Source of the DNA: Blastomussa wellsi
Lineage: Eukaryota > Cnidaria > Anthozoa > Scleractinia > Plerogyridae
NCBI GenBank assembly: GCA_947652115.1
Contig: OX393572.1
Span: forward strand, 4,240,945-4,304,944
DNA: 64,000 bases
Reading direction: 5' to 3'
Positions within the stretch are counted from its first letter, which is position 1. Every line of letters begins with the position of its first letter. A model generated the notes under the pieces. That model worked only from the letters and a program-made list of their open reading frames with translations. It made no database searches and had not been told where the DNA came from. The position numbers and the translations under genes were made by a program. Below are positions 1-11,214 of the stretch, piece after piece.

Positions 1-150
1 TTTTGCCTTAATTGTCAAAATGAGTCTAAGTGCGAAACCATTCGTATGAAAATGTGTTTTACGTGTATTTTCATTCTCATGCAAAACAAGCTCATTTCCA
101 CATGAATAGTTTCGCACTTAGATATCGATATGAAGATCCACCAGGCCGTC
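1..150. mobile_element. Palindromic MITE cut by the window edge (GTCTAAGTGCG family)
   Basis: The segment contains AGTCTAAGTGCGAAACCATTC near 22 and, inverted, GAATAGTTTCGCACTTAGAT near 106-125, forming a large hairpin. It matches the complete copies at 54217-54389 and 59659-59838, whose outer inverted repeats carry CCATTTCCGAGTTC. The left end probably lies just outside the window. Confidence 0.65.
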
Positions 151-263
151 ATTTTTGCGAGTTCTATCCAGTCTTTATCACGAAGGGATAGAGAATAATG
201 AAATATTGTTGCATGGCAGTAAGAATGGAAGACATTACGATGGATGAGTGTACGCAGAGTGTA

Positions 264-362
264 CATTGAAGATTGCCAACCAATCAGATTCGCACCGACG
301 AAGGGCTAACGCTCGAAACGGTGGCCAATTCACATTATCAACCCAGTTGATAAAACCAAATT
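264..362 (+). repeat. Truncated copy of the CTAACGCTCGAAAC foldback family
   Basis: Contains CGACGAAGGGCTAACGCTCG followed by GGTGGCCAATTCACATTATC and GTTGATAAAACCAA. The same string recurs at 20150-20340 and 45620-45775. The segment between the CGAAAC core and GGTGGCC is shorter here than in the other copies. Confidence 0.7.
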
Positions 363-385
363 ATGTAGATTTAAACAGCTCTTCG

Positions 386-438
386 TACAACCTCGTTCTC
401 CAAGGGACGGGAAGGAGAGGACCCTGGGAACGAGGTTG
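386..438. repeat. Short hairpin repeat (CAACCTCGTTC / GAACGAGGTTG)
   Basis: Inverted arms CAACCTCGTTCTCCAAGGG and CCCTGGGAACGAGGTTG flank a short GA-rich loop. One-sided copies appear near 33150-33186 and 35895-35921, so this is a dispersed foldback element. Confidence 0.6.
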
Positions 439-2360
439 CTCTTCGTAAATCGCGGTCTTGCCAGTGGCTGTGTTTTTGGTACTGACCAAAATAAAAGCGC
501 GCTCTGCGAAGGAGATTGGCAAACGTTTTATATATATTGGTTTTAATTTTATGGCATTTATTAAAACTGTTAGTTTTTAATCAATTTTGATAGACAATAG
601 GCTAAATATTCGATTAAAACTTCAAATGAGATGTTAGAAAAATACCACCGGATGTTTTTTAATTACGAATTTCGAGGAGTTTTTCTGCCACTTTAAAATA
701 GCGATCGGGGCCAAAACAGGAGCTTAATAATATGCTTATTATAAAATTATAGTCATGGTTCTTTGTCGACATGAAATGCTGTGTTTTACTACATTAAGGA
801 AATTAAACCAAAAACGTCAACGATGTCTTTCCGCTAGAAAAAGTATTATCGAGTATTAATTTTAATTTGCATAAAAATATTGGATTTTCCATCAAAATTC
901 TCTCTGTTTCAATTAAATCCTGGGTCTTATTAATTATATGTCACAGATAACGTTTCGCAAAAAAAAAATGGTTTGCATTTTGTATTAGTGGATTATGCAA
1001 ATTTTAAGAACAACTTTTATTAAGTAATATTTTTGAATGAGTTTGATCTTAAGTGAAAATATCAAGCATATTATTTTCTGCGTCAAATAGAACCTTAACA
1101 AAGCACAGAGATAGCAGCCTACACATTAATCACAGAATAACGCTGAGAATGAACGCACACAAGTCGCTTTTATTCGTCCCAAATTAATTTCTTTTCATTT
1201 ATTTGTTATGCATATCAAACGGGCCTGCTGGAAAAGTTGCCTGGCGCGATTCCAGCGTACTTCGGAGCGATTGATTTCTCGCTTTTTCCCTTATCCACAC
1301 CAAAGGTACGCCAGATCGCAAGAAAAATCGTAATCTTTTCTTAAAACTAGCATTTAACAGGCTAAATGAATATTTGTTACACAGCAGGTGGTAGCTTCCA
1401 CAAAATGAATTACTTGCATGAAAACAAAACAAAGTGTCATTTGCGGACGGACGAAATGAACGAAATGATTTCGAATTTGGGTATTTTCATTTTAATCATC
1501 GAAAGCAAGACTGATTAACTTTTACACAGGCAGTACTGCATTATTGAACAGCAAGATCTCAGGTACTATTTTTCTTCTTATGATGGTGCAATTATACTAA
1601 TCGATAATTCCCAATCATTTTTAAACGACATGTGAGAAAGGTGTACGTACTAAAGAAAGGCTTTTTACAATTCTTCTAAAATCTATGCGAATAAAACTAC
1701 AACTAAATGGCCAAATTCGCATTTTTCAAAATCAACATTCTCCATTTCTTCACTGTATTTACCGAAATATACAAATAACACGACATTTAGCTGTCAATTT
1801 CCTCCGCGTTGTTGTCTTGATTAGAAGCGCGCCAATTTTGTGACACGCGACAGAGAATCTATCAAACCTTTGAAAATTTGACAGAATTACAAATTACAGT
1901 ACTATCTCGATCAGCACTGCTGTGTACAACGTCAAAATTGTTTGTTTTGTAAGCCCAAAACATCTAACAATCACCATCGTATTTTAAAGGTTTTCGTGGA
2001 GCGAATAAAATTATGCTGTTAGCAAACCGACGTAAACTTGCGTGCCATACTAGTAATATTTATTACACTCTATTTCCCGATCAGTTGTTCGAATTTATTT
2101 CTTATAGGGAATTTTAATGGGTTCTCTGTTGTCGAAAAAGTGTTCGAATTTAGCCCGCTGATGGTGAGAAAAGGTATAAACCCTGACGATCTTGTAAAAA
2201 GCAAGCGGTGCTCGTAAAAAGAAACTAATTTGACGCAGTTCGACAATAACATTCAATCGGAAAAACAGAAGAATTGAAGTTTCTTACAAAACAATCGACA
2301 GAGTTCGCTCCTCAGACAATGCAGTGTGGTCCACTAAGCTCTCCCAGCCAGATCAGAATG

Positions 2361-2579
2361 TCACCTGTTTTTGGCTAATATTTCATGAAACTTTTTCTTC
2401 ACGTTCTGAACAATAATTTCTGAAACTTGAACTCCAGTTTGACTTCTTGACCAAGCGACCAAGTCGTCAATCATCCTGCAAAATGTGTCTAGTTTTTGTG
2501 CCGAAGAAACACGTTTTCCATCAATGGGATTCGCGGCTTGTTTACAAAAGGAGGCCCTTTGTGTGGAAGTAAGTCTTGC
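2361..2579 (-). pseudogene. Orphan coding-like segment, possibly a last exon or decayed gene end
   Basis: The - strand reads an open 72-codon stretch ending in TGA (complement of 2361-2363). Its composition looks like real protein: mixed polar and helical sequence containing CRMIDDLVAWSRSQTGV and SEIIVQNVKKKFHEIL. It begins directly after TAG at 2582-2580, and the same frame upstream (to about 2640) also looks coding (HREIECVLAFVNSIP). The TAG could therefore be an internal stop in a decayed gene, or the AG of a splice acceptor. I do not recognise the family, and no convincing upstream exons were found before the DTD1 start. Confidence 0.3.
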
Positions 2580-3146
2580 CTACGGGATAGAGTTTACAAA
2601 CGCCAGAACACATTCAATTTCTCTATGATCAGTTTTCAAACTTATTCGTACTCACGAGAAAAGTGCTACATGTAGGAACCAGACGTCACTGCTTGCTGTA
2701 GCTGTATTTAAGCTTTGTGCACCTGTAAATGTTCGCCATATTTGCTCGCTTTGTTCTCGCGGCGTGGACGAAAGAGCGACTTTTTTCTTCGCCTCCCTTT
2801 TTCCCCGCTTCAACAATCGGCTTGATTTTCGTCTTTTATAACTGCGACACAAAGTAGCTCAGGAGAAAACAGAAGGCGGAGACGTGGTACCAAAGAGCGA
2901 TAGCCCCCACAAATAAACCAAACGCCATCTTACACGAACGACAACAATAAAATTTTGATCAAATAGAAGATTTTTATTAAGGTTTTGGATGGCCGAGCAA
3001 AAGACTGGAACTACACTCTGCTACGCATGCTATTGACTAATGCCGCTGGGCAGATCGATTTTCGCTTCGCGAGAATCCGCGAGTCATCTGTGATATCTTT
3101 TCCGGCTTCTTATACAAACCTGGTTGCATATCAGATATTTGTCCTG

Positions 3147-6100
3147 ATGAGAGCGATTATTCAGCGTGTTACACAGGCAAGTGTTTCCGGTAAGACTTCC
3201 TTTTATCAGATTGCAGCCCGGTTTACCGCGTGATACAAATCGAAGTGTCAAACATTTCCTTTACATTATTATAACTCAATTAACATTGGTTAGCAGAGAG
3301 GTGGCGACCAGAAATGGATGTCTGGTATTCCTTCCAGGACCATTCACCACCAGCTTTGTCCATCCCAGGGGCGTAGCCAGAGGAAGGACGGAGGAGGGGG
3401 GGGGGGTCTCACCCCCACCCCCTAAAAATACAGTGATATTAATTGACAAAAGTTGAAGTTATAAAGTTGAAGTTGCTCCCCTCCCTCCTAAGAAAGCAGT
3501 GATATTAGGTGATGAAAGTAATAAAGTTGAAAGATGAATAAGCATGTTAATTTCTATGAGATTTGGTATGAAATCATGGAATTGCGATAGGTCAAAGAAA
3601 AAGCATAGAATTATTTTTGCAGTATTTCAGCCAACCCCTTTGAAAAATCCTGGCTACACCTCTGTTGATCCGTGCACCATGTTGGCTTTTCTGTGTTTTG
3701 TTTGAGTTCCCTCTACAGCTTTTACAGTGCGGACACCCAAACTGTGAACACTTGACATCTATTTTCCATTTTTATGATTATCCAATGACAGCTCTCGATA
3801 TAGACCAAAGTATTGGTGTTTTCAGCCCCCAAGAAAGCTAATTCGTCTGTTTATATGAATGGCTAACATTGGATAATGGTAAAAAAAATGTACAAAAAGG
3901 GGACAAGTGTTCACAGTTCGAGTGTTCGTACTGTAAATTATAAGCCATTAATCTTATTGTGATATAATTTTCAAGTTCATTTTTTTCAGAACTGATTTAG
4001 TGATCAGTTAGTCAGTCCTGAAATTGTCTAAAATTGTATGACCAAATGTCTTTAACTTAGAATTCTTTATTACGTAATGTTACTTTATCACAAACAGAAT
4101 GCCTTTTGATCATTTATATATATATTTGAATTTATTTTATTACAATTTTCAGTTGATGGCGACGTAATTAGCTCCATAGGAAAAGGACTTTGTGTTTTGC
4201 TGGGAATTTCAAAACATGACACTTGTAAAGAAATTGAATACATGTGAGTTCCCAATGTAAACAGCTTATTGTAATATTTAAACAGAAATTTATTTATTAC
4301 CGCTAATAATCTATCTCTCTTGTTGTTCCTCCAGACAGCATCTTGTCTGGATGAGTGCCCCCTTTTCCGTTTTACTTAAAATCATGAAATTTGAAAGATG
4401 TTGTATAAATAAACCAAAAATAATCAATGTAAGGATAGTTATGAATAAGGAAAATTGAGACAGATTATGAACAATGAACTTTAAAAAGTTGGTCAAATTT
4501 TTTCTCAACTCTATTTCATGACATAGCCTCTTTATGTCATTATGACATTCTCATCCTCAGTGGCCGCAATCATTTTGGTCAATGCCAAAAATTGAGGCCT
4601 CTGGCTGGTCCCGATTTTTGAACACATGCAAAGTACTCGTTCTGTATTTTTCTGCCATTCAGATTTGTCAGATTTGAAAATGAGTCCGTGAATCACAGAC
4701 GTCCGGTGTTAGAGGTGAGAGGTCTCCATTCTTGGCGCTGACTAAAAGGATCGCAGCCTCTGGGGATGAGAATGACCATGAGAAATCTTACCGGTAACTT
4801 AACTTTTGGTGAACTACCGGTAGTTACTTTGAATTCTTAGAAATGAGACAGGACTTAATCAAGGAAAACTATTTAAAATGATAACATTACAGATTTCCTT
4901 TTTTATAGTTGTGATTATTTCATATTTAAAGGGTGAGAAAAATCTTAAACTTAAGAGTGTTTGATGATAATGGACAGCGATGGAAGAAGTCAGTTGTGGA
5001 TAAAAATCTTGAAATATTGTGTGTGAGTCAGGTAAGAATGTCATCAGTCATTGTTTGGGATGTCACACAATGTTCCCTCTTCAATATCACACAATGCTCC
5101 GTTTTGGATGTCACACAATGCTCCCTTTTGGATGTCACACAATGCTCACTTTTGGATGTTATACAATGCTTCCTTTTTGGATGTCACACAATGCACCGTT
5201 TGGATGCCACTACAATGTTCCCATTTGGATGTTACACAATTTGCCCTTTTCGATGCCATAATACTCTTTGTTTGTCCCCCACAAATTTTGCATAAGCATT
5301 GTTTCCAGTTTCTCTTTGAACTAAGTTCCAAGAGAAAACAAAAACAATACCTATGCAAAATGTTGGGGGACAACAAAGAGCATTATGGTATTTTCCGAAG
5401 TGGCTTATGCTCCCTTTTTGATGTTACGCGATTCCCCTTTTGGATGTCACACAATGCCCCCTTTGGTGGGAGGCGCAGTGGCCTAACAGTTAGTGTGCTG
5501 GACTCCGGATTGGACAGTCCGGGCCACTGCATTGTGTTCTTGGGCAAGACACTACTCTCACAGTGCCTCTCTTCACCCAGGTGTATAAATGAATACTGGC
5601 AAATTTACTGCTGGTGGGTAACCCTGCAATGGACTAGCATCCCATCCAGGGGGGAATAGAAATACTCTCTTGTTGCTTCATGCTATGGAAACCGGGATAA
5701 GCTCCGGCCTGATGGGCCACTAGGCTTGTATTCAGACTTTACAATGCCACCTTTTGGATGTCATACAATGCTACCTTCAGTGAGAATGGTACCTAGCATC
5801 CATCTTTATTCTGCCTCCAGGTTTCTTACTTCCCAAGCCATTAAAGACCTCCCATGGTGGGTGGGAGAAAAACATGTGTTGTTGTTTAAATTTATGTCTA
5901 CTTTACAATTCTTAAAACTAATTTGAGCACTTGACGGGAACAATACAGAGTCTTATTGGGAAAGACACTTTAATCTCATGGTGTCTGACTCACTCTATGG
6001 TGCATAAATGGGTACCTGTGAATTTAATGCTGGGGGTGGCCTGTCAATGGACTAGCATCCCATCTAGGGAGAATTGAAATACTCCTATTTGCTAATGCTA

Positions 6101-8465
6101 AGGAAACTGGTGTAGGCCCTAATATGGCAGGCCACTAGTCTAGGATTGAATGCAGACTTTCTTCCTGTAGTTAGAAACTTGAAACATTTGACAGAGACAT
6201 TGGTTTCCTCTGCACAAACTATTAGGCCAAAAATTCGCAAAATTCCTTCTATTTTTTTAGATATTGAGCTGATTGTTATGCTATGCTGGTAGCTTATTAA
6301 ATTGATGACCTAATCGACTTTCTTTTTGTAAAAATCAAGAGTGAATTATTGCTATATTTTTTTTTCAGTTCACACTACAAGCAGTTCTTAAAGGAAATAA
6401 ACCAGATTATCACCTTGCTATGGGTAGTGAGCAGAGCGAGGCTTTCTATCAAGATTTTCTTGAGCATATGAGAAAGGTTTACCGAGCTGACGCAATTAAA
6501 GGTAAGTTTTTAACCAATAAATTCGCAAACTGGATCTCAATAAGTTATCCAGTCATATTCAACTCGGTCTTCGTTATGCACCCTGTGCTGGCGGGAAACT
6601 TTCAGTTGCCCATTGAATACAAAACAAGCGTTATGCAGAATTTTAGCCAACCAACACATGACGTCTGGTTTATTATCCAATCGCAGCGAACTTGGTATGG
6701 AGTACTGGCGGGAAAGTTTCCGCGGATGTCCATTGAATGCGAATCAAGTGTTTTATAATATTAGCAAATCAACGCGCACCATCTCCCTTAATCATCCAAT
6801 CGCACTGACCCTGGACATCGCGTATTTTAGACTGGCGGGAAAGTGTCAGATGTCTTGTTATCACGAATGGCGTCTTTCTAAATCTTGCAATTACACTGAA
6901 CATGGCGGTTTTTTACCATTGACCAAAAAATCCGGAAATTTCGGATGGAATGTAAATGGAAAGACTAATTTTGTCTCTCCGAACGGACATTTTCTCGGGA
7001 AAACGGGATCTGTTAAAAGGTAGGCCAAAATTCCCTAACGGAATTTCCGAACGGAAATTGCCATTTTGTTTGCCATTCGGCACAAGTTCCAGCCCCTACG
7101 GCAATGTCAAACTCGCCCTTGGCTTTCTCGGTAAGTTGGGTATGTCTTGTAAATGGAACACGCCATTCCCAAACGGAAATTTTCATTGGCGACTTTTGCT
7201 TTCCATTTGCAGAAACCGTCGACCAACCGGTTTGTCCGTGTAAATGGTAAACAACCAAAGTCTTCGAGTATTAGGAGTGCATTCACTGAATAGTAAATGT
7301 TTTCGTTTTCAGACGGAAAATTTGGAGCATATATGCAAGTTCATATTCAAAATGATGGCCCTGTTACAATATCGATAGAAACACCATCACCTAAACCAGC
7401 TCAGCCAAAGCAGGTGAGTCAAAAGTCAAAAGCCAGTCGTGTCAAAAGCGTGATATTTTTTTTCCCACGACGACCCAAACATTTTCGAATCCATCCGAAG
7501 ATTCCCGAGGTCGTTTCGAACACTTCCGAAGACAGCCAGAAGATTTCCTGGACCCAATCCTCAAACACAACGTCGTCAAAACGAATTCGGGTGAAGTACC
7601 GTCATTGAGATGAACGTTTCTCTTCTTGTATCGAATCAAGTTGGCATATTTTTAGAAATTGTGTCAGTTAAGGCTGTAATATCTCACCCCGCGGGGTACC
7701 GCTGGGGGTTTGAAACTCTGATCGTGTTTAGGACATAGATAACGTCAAACACCTTATCCAAGCAAAATTGCGTTATCAATGACGCTGATAAGACTCTTAG
7801 AACACTTTAAGCCCATACCACACGAGGCAACTCAGTTTTCCTGCAACTTTACGATATGACGAGTGAAAAACATTGCAAGTTGTAGAGAGGATGTAACACG
7901 CTCGCTGAATAGTCTCAGTGGCACACGCACTCTGATTGGCTCCAAGTCGTTCGTTTGGCGAGCGCGCGGGAAGCGCGCGGGCAGGATTTAGGGTGGCGAG
8001 AGACCGCTGGATATGGGAGGGCGCGCGCGGGCTGGAAAATCTGGCGGCGGCGCGGAACGAAACATTCCTCGATTGGGTACACTTCAAAGCGATCTTTTCT
8101 ATCATGCCTATCGATACAAGGTAAAAACGAGCGACATGCCACAACCTGAGTGCTTTCGCGAGTGTCGTCTCTTAAATACGAGACGGGCGCCTCGCGTTTC
8201 ACCCGCTCTTGGCCTCGCCCATTCAAGACGACTCAACCGACCCTGAGAAATATGATTACTATTTTGACTAAACTCTCGCCAACTTTGCTCCGTTTGTTTT
8301 CAGGGAAAAGGCACTTCAGATGTTGAAGCTGTAACAAGGAAAGGGGACGAAGGTGCTTCAAGTAGTTCAGCTGAACATGAAAATGATAATTCTCCCATCG
8401 ATGCTGCGAAACAAACTGAAAAATTTGATGAAATGAGCTTAGAAGAAAAACAAGGAAATTCTTGA
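3147..8465 (+). CDS. DTD1: D-aminoacyl-tRNA deacylase 1 (DTD1), 6 exons, 209 aa
   Basis: Proofreading enzyme that hydrolyses D-amino acids (and mischarged glycine) from tRNA in the cytosol. Exons by GT-AG and phase: 3147-3189, 4153-4243, 4932-5031, 6369-6501, 7313-7413, 8304-8465; they sum to 630 nt, giving 209 aa, the length I recall for human DTD1. The protein starts MRAIIQRVTQASVS. The family signatures are visible: SQFTL (about residues 77-81, split by intron 3) and NDGPVT (about 136-141) with the Gly-Pro pair that supplies the cross-subunit cis-proline motif. The last exon encodes a low-complexity acidic/lysine-rich tail, as in animal orthologues. The reading frame stays open upstream of the chosen ATG to 2985, but family alignment supports 3147. 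Introns carry a 24-bp minisatellite, SINEs and MITEs. Identification is by recognition of the family, not a database search. Confidence 0.95.
3367..3663. mobile_element. MITE with AGGGGCGTAGCCAG termini, in DTD1 intron 1
   Basis: Terminal inverted repeats AGGGGCGTAGCCAG and CTGGCTACACCTCT enclose about 300 bp with a G-run and poly-C tract and no ORF. A partial end (AATCCTGGCTACGCC) recurs near 33776-33800. GGGGCGTAGCC ends are common in animal DNA transposons; I do not assign a superfamily. Confidence 0.65.
5252..5395. mobile_element. Palindromic MITE, CATAATAC hairpin family, copy 1
   Basis: Arms run from CCATAATACTCTTTGTTTGTCC to GGACAACAAAGAGCATTATGG and pair over most of the element. Copies occur at 28590-28755, 47804-47969 and 57977-58147. 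The conserved inner motif is AAATTTTGCATAAGCATTGT. No ORF. Confidence 0.75.
5466..5745 (+). mobile_element. tRNA-derived SINE (family A), B-box-deleted copy
   Basis: The head GGAGGCGCAGTGGCCTAACA has a tRNA-like A box; the body has CTTGGGCAAGACACT and GGACTAGCATCCCATCCAGG, and the end is TGATGGGCCACTAGGC. Against the copy at 16408 it lacks about 18 bp containing the B box, with CCGGG on both sides of the gap in the intact copy, so it is probably transcriptionally dead. Confidence 0.8.
5935..6170 (+). mobile_element. Diverged SINE family A fragment
   Basis: Retains TTGGGAAAGACACTTTAATC, TAAATGGGTACCTG, ATGGACTAGCATCCCATCTA and a degraded GGCCACTAG end. The tRNA-like head is gone. It lies in DTD1 intron 3. 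Confidence 0.65.
6510..6850 (+). repeat. Degenerate tandem repeat of about 116-127 bp in DTD1 intron 4
   Basis: Three units each contain CTGGCGGGAAA near 6588, 6704 and 6832, preceded by sequence like ATCCAATCGCA and followed by CCATTGAATRCRAAWCAAG. ORFs across it are by-products of the repeat. Confidence 0.55.
6907..7256. mobile_element. MITE with GGTTNTTTACCATT termini in DTD1 intron 4
   Basis: GGTTTTTTACCATTGAC at the left is the inverse of GTAAATGGTAAACAACC at the right. The interior is rich in short inverted pieces of CCGAACGGAAAT. About 350 bp, no ORF. Confidence 0.6.
7915..8225. other. CpG-dense patch in DTD1 intron 5
   Basis: The sequence is unusually GC-rich for the window, with runs such as GCGCGCGGGAAGCGCGCGGG and GGCGGCGGCGCGG, in an otherwise AT-rich intron. 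No exon fits the DTD1 phase here. It could be repeat-derived or an internal CpG-rich regulatory patch. Confidence 0.4.
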
Positions 8466-8585
8466 AGTTAGATCAAATCGAAGCCGTAATTGCTAAAAGA
8501 TAGGTTACGTATTTGTAAAGTGGAAACTGATATTTTTAAAGCACATCGTCTACTGTGGAGATGTGGATATTTATATGTCTGAGTA

Positions 8586-8591
8586 ATTAAA
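8586..8591 (+). promoter_or_regulatory. Candidate poly(A) signal of DTD1
   Basis: ATTAAA, the commonest variant of AATAAA, lies about 120 bp after the DTD1 stop codon and is followed by T-rich sequence. The position fits a short 3' UTR, but cleavage is not demonstrated. Confidence 0.35.
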
Positions 8592-11214
8592 GAGTGATCG
8601 AATTTTTCTTCTTCTGGTTATAATTTGTCTTCTTTACATTTCAAGTCTTTTTATCCCTTTGCAGTTTTCCCATTTATTCAAGTTTGCACAATTGTTCGCG
8701 TTCGTTTTAGACTGACTTGTTTTAACTGACTTTGTTTTAACTGACTCGAAAGTGAGCAGAGATCATTGACAAGGACTGTATAAAATTACTTCTATTTCCC
8801 ATTCTTTGCTTTTATATTCCCATTCTTTTGCTTTTATATTAGATGCTACAGTACCGCTCAAATGTAAGTTACCACCCCTCGCGAGACGAGTCTCGGTTCC
8901 TGCGAGATGTTGCTCGTTTCTCGCGAGAAAATTTCCGTTTCTCTCGAGGACCACTGAAGCGTTTAGAAGGGAATGTATTACTCGCAAGAGCTAGAAGCCG
9001 TCCTCCATGTAAAAAAGGTTTTCATTTACAGGTTGATGCCGCCCCAGTCGGTCCCTGTTTTCCATACGCCGTTTTTCTTTCGTGGTCACGCTCGAAGCCG
9101 GGTGCGAAGCGCGAATTCCCCCGCTTCCCTCCCTGTCCGGAGGGGACGTGGATGCCCGTTGTCTCGAGCTCCCTTTATAGGGGCGTAAATTACGGGATTT
9201 GATCTCATTTAGGATGTTCAGGACAAAGCTAATATTTTTAGCGTTCGACGTCTATCATGGTTGCACGCGTGAAATAAGGGGCGGACCATGAGAAAAGTGA
9301 TAAAATTCTGAAAACGAGGGAAAAATGCAAATTTTTAGTATTTTTTTGCAAGCTGAGTGTAAAACATTGCAATGCATACACTTCATACCTTGTAGAATAA
9401 CTCAGAAATGATGTCAAAATGCAGGAAAAGGCACTTGGGAGAACCTACATTTTCAAAATTTCCCGGGGCAGCATGGTCCCGTACCCCCATAAGCTCCCTA
9501 TTTTCCTTCAGGGGTTGGAATCTCTGCAATATCAAAGATAAAGATTGAGACTTTTACAACTGATTTGAATCACTAAAATCGCTAAACTGATACAAGAACC
9601 AGATGCTGGCTATTAATCAGTGTAAATTTCAGCGAATCAAAAACCTGCCCGCTTCATGGAAAAGATCACCAATACGGATGACATATTCGCCAATCAGCGC
9701 ATTCACATGCAAATCCCACACGTGATACTGTTCACGCTTGACTGGTTTTGAATACCACGATAAATTAACATACATACAGACATGTGGAAGGGAAATATAT
9801 GACTTTTATATAAATACAATTCGAGAGCGTTTGGTAACCTGTTAGGTTGGCTTTTCGGGCGAAGTTCGAAAACTCGAAAAGAACGCAATCGCAGACTCCG
9901 AGGCTGGGATTCCTTCGCCCAGCCGAAACAGCTGTGAGATAAGAAGAATTTTTCGGGGAAGGATGAAAGGCGGTGAGTAAATAACCTTTGTTAACTTGTA
10001 TTTAGTCCAATCCCATGCCATTTTACACATCCATTATTCTGCTTGCACTTATAATGCAGCGCTCAGTTCACATTAATTTTTCTGCCCCTGTCGTTCGCCT
10101 TGAAATGCCGTCAACCCCAGCTGCCCTTTGTTAAAATTAAACTACATGATCAAGGGAAGAGTTTTAAAATTTCAAGCGTAACTCTGAAACTTAAGTCTGC
10201 TGCGCGACCCCCAGCACGGAACGAATACTTACTTATTTCGGAGTGAAACAAAGACGTTCTTCTTCAGGGTCTGACTTTGTCTCTGCGAGAGGAAGAATCG
10301 TCCCTTGTCGACAAATAGCACCGAGGAATAATATTTTATGGTACTCGATAATTTTTCCCACTAATTTCCGGTCGGAGCAACGTTCTTCAAATATGACAGA
10401 TCTCGCATTTTGCTAATTTCCTTGTTTAAAAATTCCATTGATGAACATTGTGATTTTTTCTATCAGCCTGGAGTTATTTTATGGCTTTATTCTTCAAGGA
10501 AGACATTTACAAACTATGAATTATTTACCACTGTATATATTTTTTCGTACGTATTTCCCAGGTATTTTCAGGTATTTTTTCACAATATTTACCGCTAATA
10601 TTACATCACAGTCATGCCGAGGGATAACTTTTCGTAATTTCTTTCACTGAAAAAAAAGCGGATAAAATTAACCCCCAATCTGTCATGTCTGGCAGACATG
10701 TGAATTAAAACCCATGTGATTTATAAGTTGTCGCGCTTGGCAACTGGTAGGCCCCTTTTGGGATTTCACAGACATGATCTCATGTTTGGTTTATATTCAA
10801 TGCCCCGGTATAATAGCCTTATTAGCATACAGCGAATTCAATGAAAGCGCGGTCTATTAAACTTTTGTTGCCGTCGTTATCGCGCTTTTCTAATTTTCGC
10901 GTATCAGATGAATTTATTTTGTTTTTCTTTTGAATAGATAAAAAGGAAAATGGGAACGTGCACCACAAAGGTAACGCATTCCTGTATAATTTATACGCTC
11001 TTTAAGAATACATTATCATATGTTTGTGTGACATATTGGTCACGTGATCTTGTCCGATTTGCGTCGGCTTCGCTTCGTCGTTCACCTTGGGAAGTGGGAA
11101 AATCGCGTATTTTTTCTTATTATTTTCTATGCGCTTCGTCTTTTGAGACGTCGAGCGTCTTTAAAAGCCCCCCTTTGTATATTGACGGGATTAGAAAGTG
11201 TTTAGTTGATTAAA
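8592..11214. other. Intergenic spacer between DTD1 and RCOR
   Basis: No supported gene. It contains an 8870-8960 patch of repeated CTCGCGAG-like words, including TCTCGCGAGA at 8919-8928, and GC-rich sequence at 9040-9190. From 9200 to 11200 it is mostly AT-rich and featureless. The RCOR promoter and any non-coding first exon should lie in the last few hundred bases, but no core promoter element is obvious. Confidence 0.55.

Larger units (their letters stand above)
126..2360. other. Intergenic region upstream of the orphan segment
   Basis: AT-rich spacer with no supported gene. It holds a fragment of the CTAACGCTCGAAAC foldback family (about 264-362) and a short hairpin at 386-438. From about 440 to 2360 I see no coding signal and no clear repeat. 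Confidence 0.6.
5054..5780 (+). repeat. 24-bp minisatellite in DTD1 intron 3, split by two insertions
   Basis: The unit is close to GATGTCACACAATGCTCCCT plus TTTG. About eight units run from 5058 to 5250, two more lie at 5418-5465, and two at 5743-5780. The gaps are filled by a palindromic MITE (5252-5395) and a tRNA-derived SINE (5466-5745). A 24-bp period keeps reading frames open, so ORFs of 120-202 codons here are artefacts of the repeat. Confidence 0.85.

Noticed and set aside
2652..2852. 66-codon basic ORF on the - strand followed by a GTGAGT
   Set aside because: It might be a first exon for the orphan segment at 2361-2579, but no acceptor with correct phase links them and the composition is low-complexity Lys/Arg.
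5051..5659. 202-codon ORF across the minisatellite and SINE
   Set aside because: It is built from a 24-bp repeat, a palindromic MITE and a SINE; the period of 24 keeps all frames open. No splice sites or homology support a protein.
6613..7023. 136-codon ORF in DTD1 intron 4
   Set aside because: Lies on a degenerate tandem repeat and a MITE end between two well-supported DTD1 exons.
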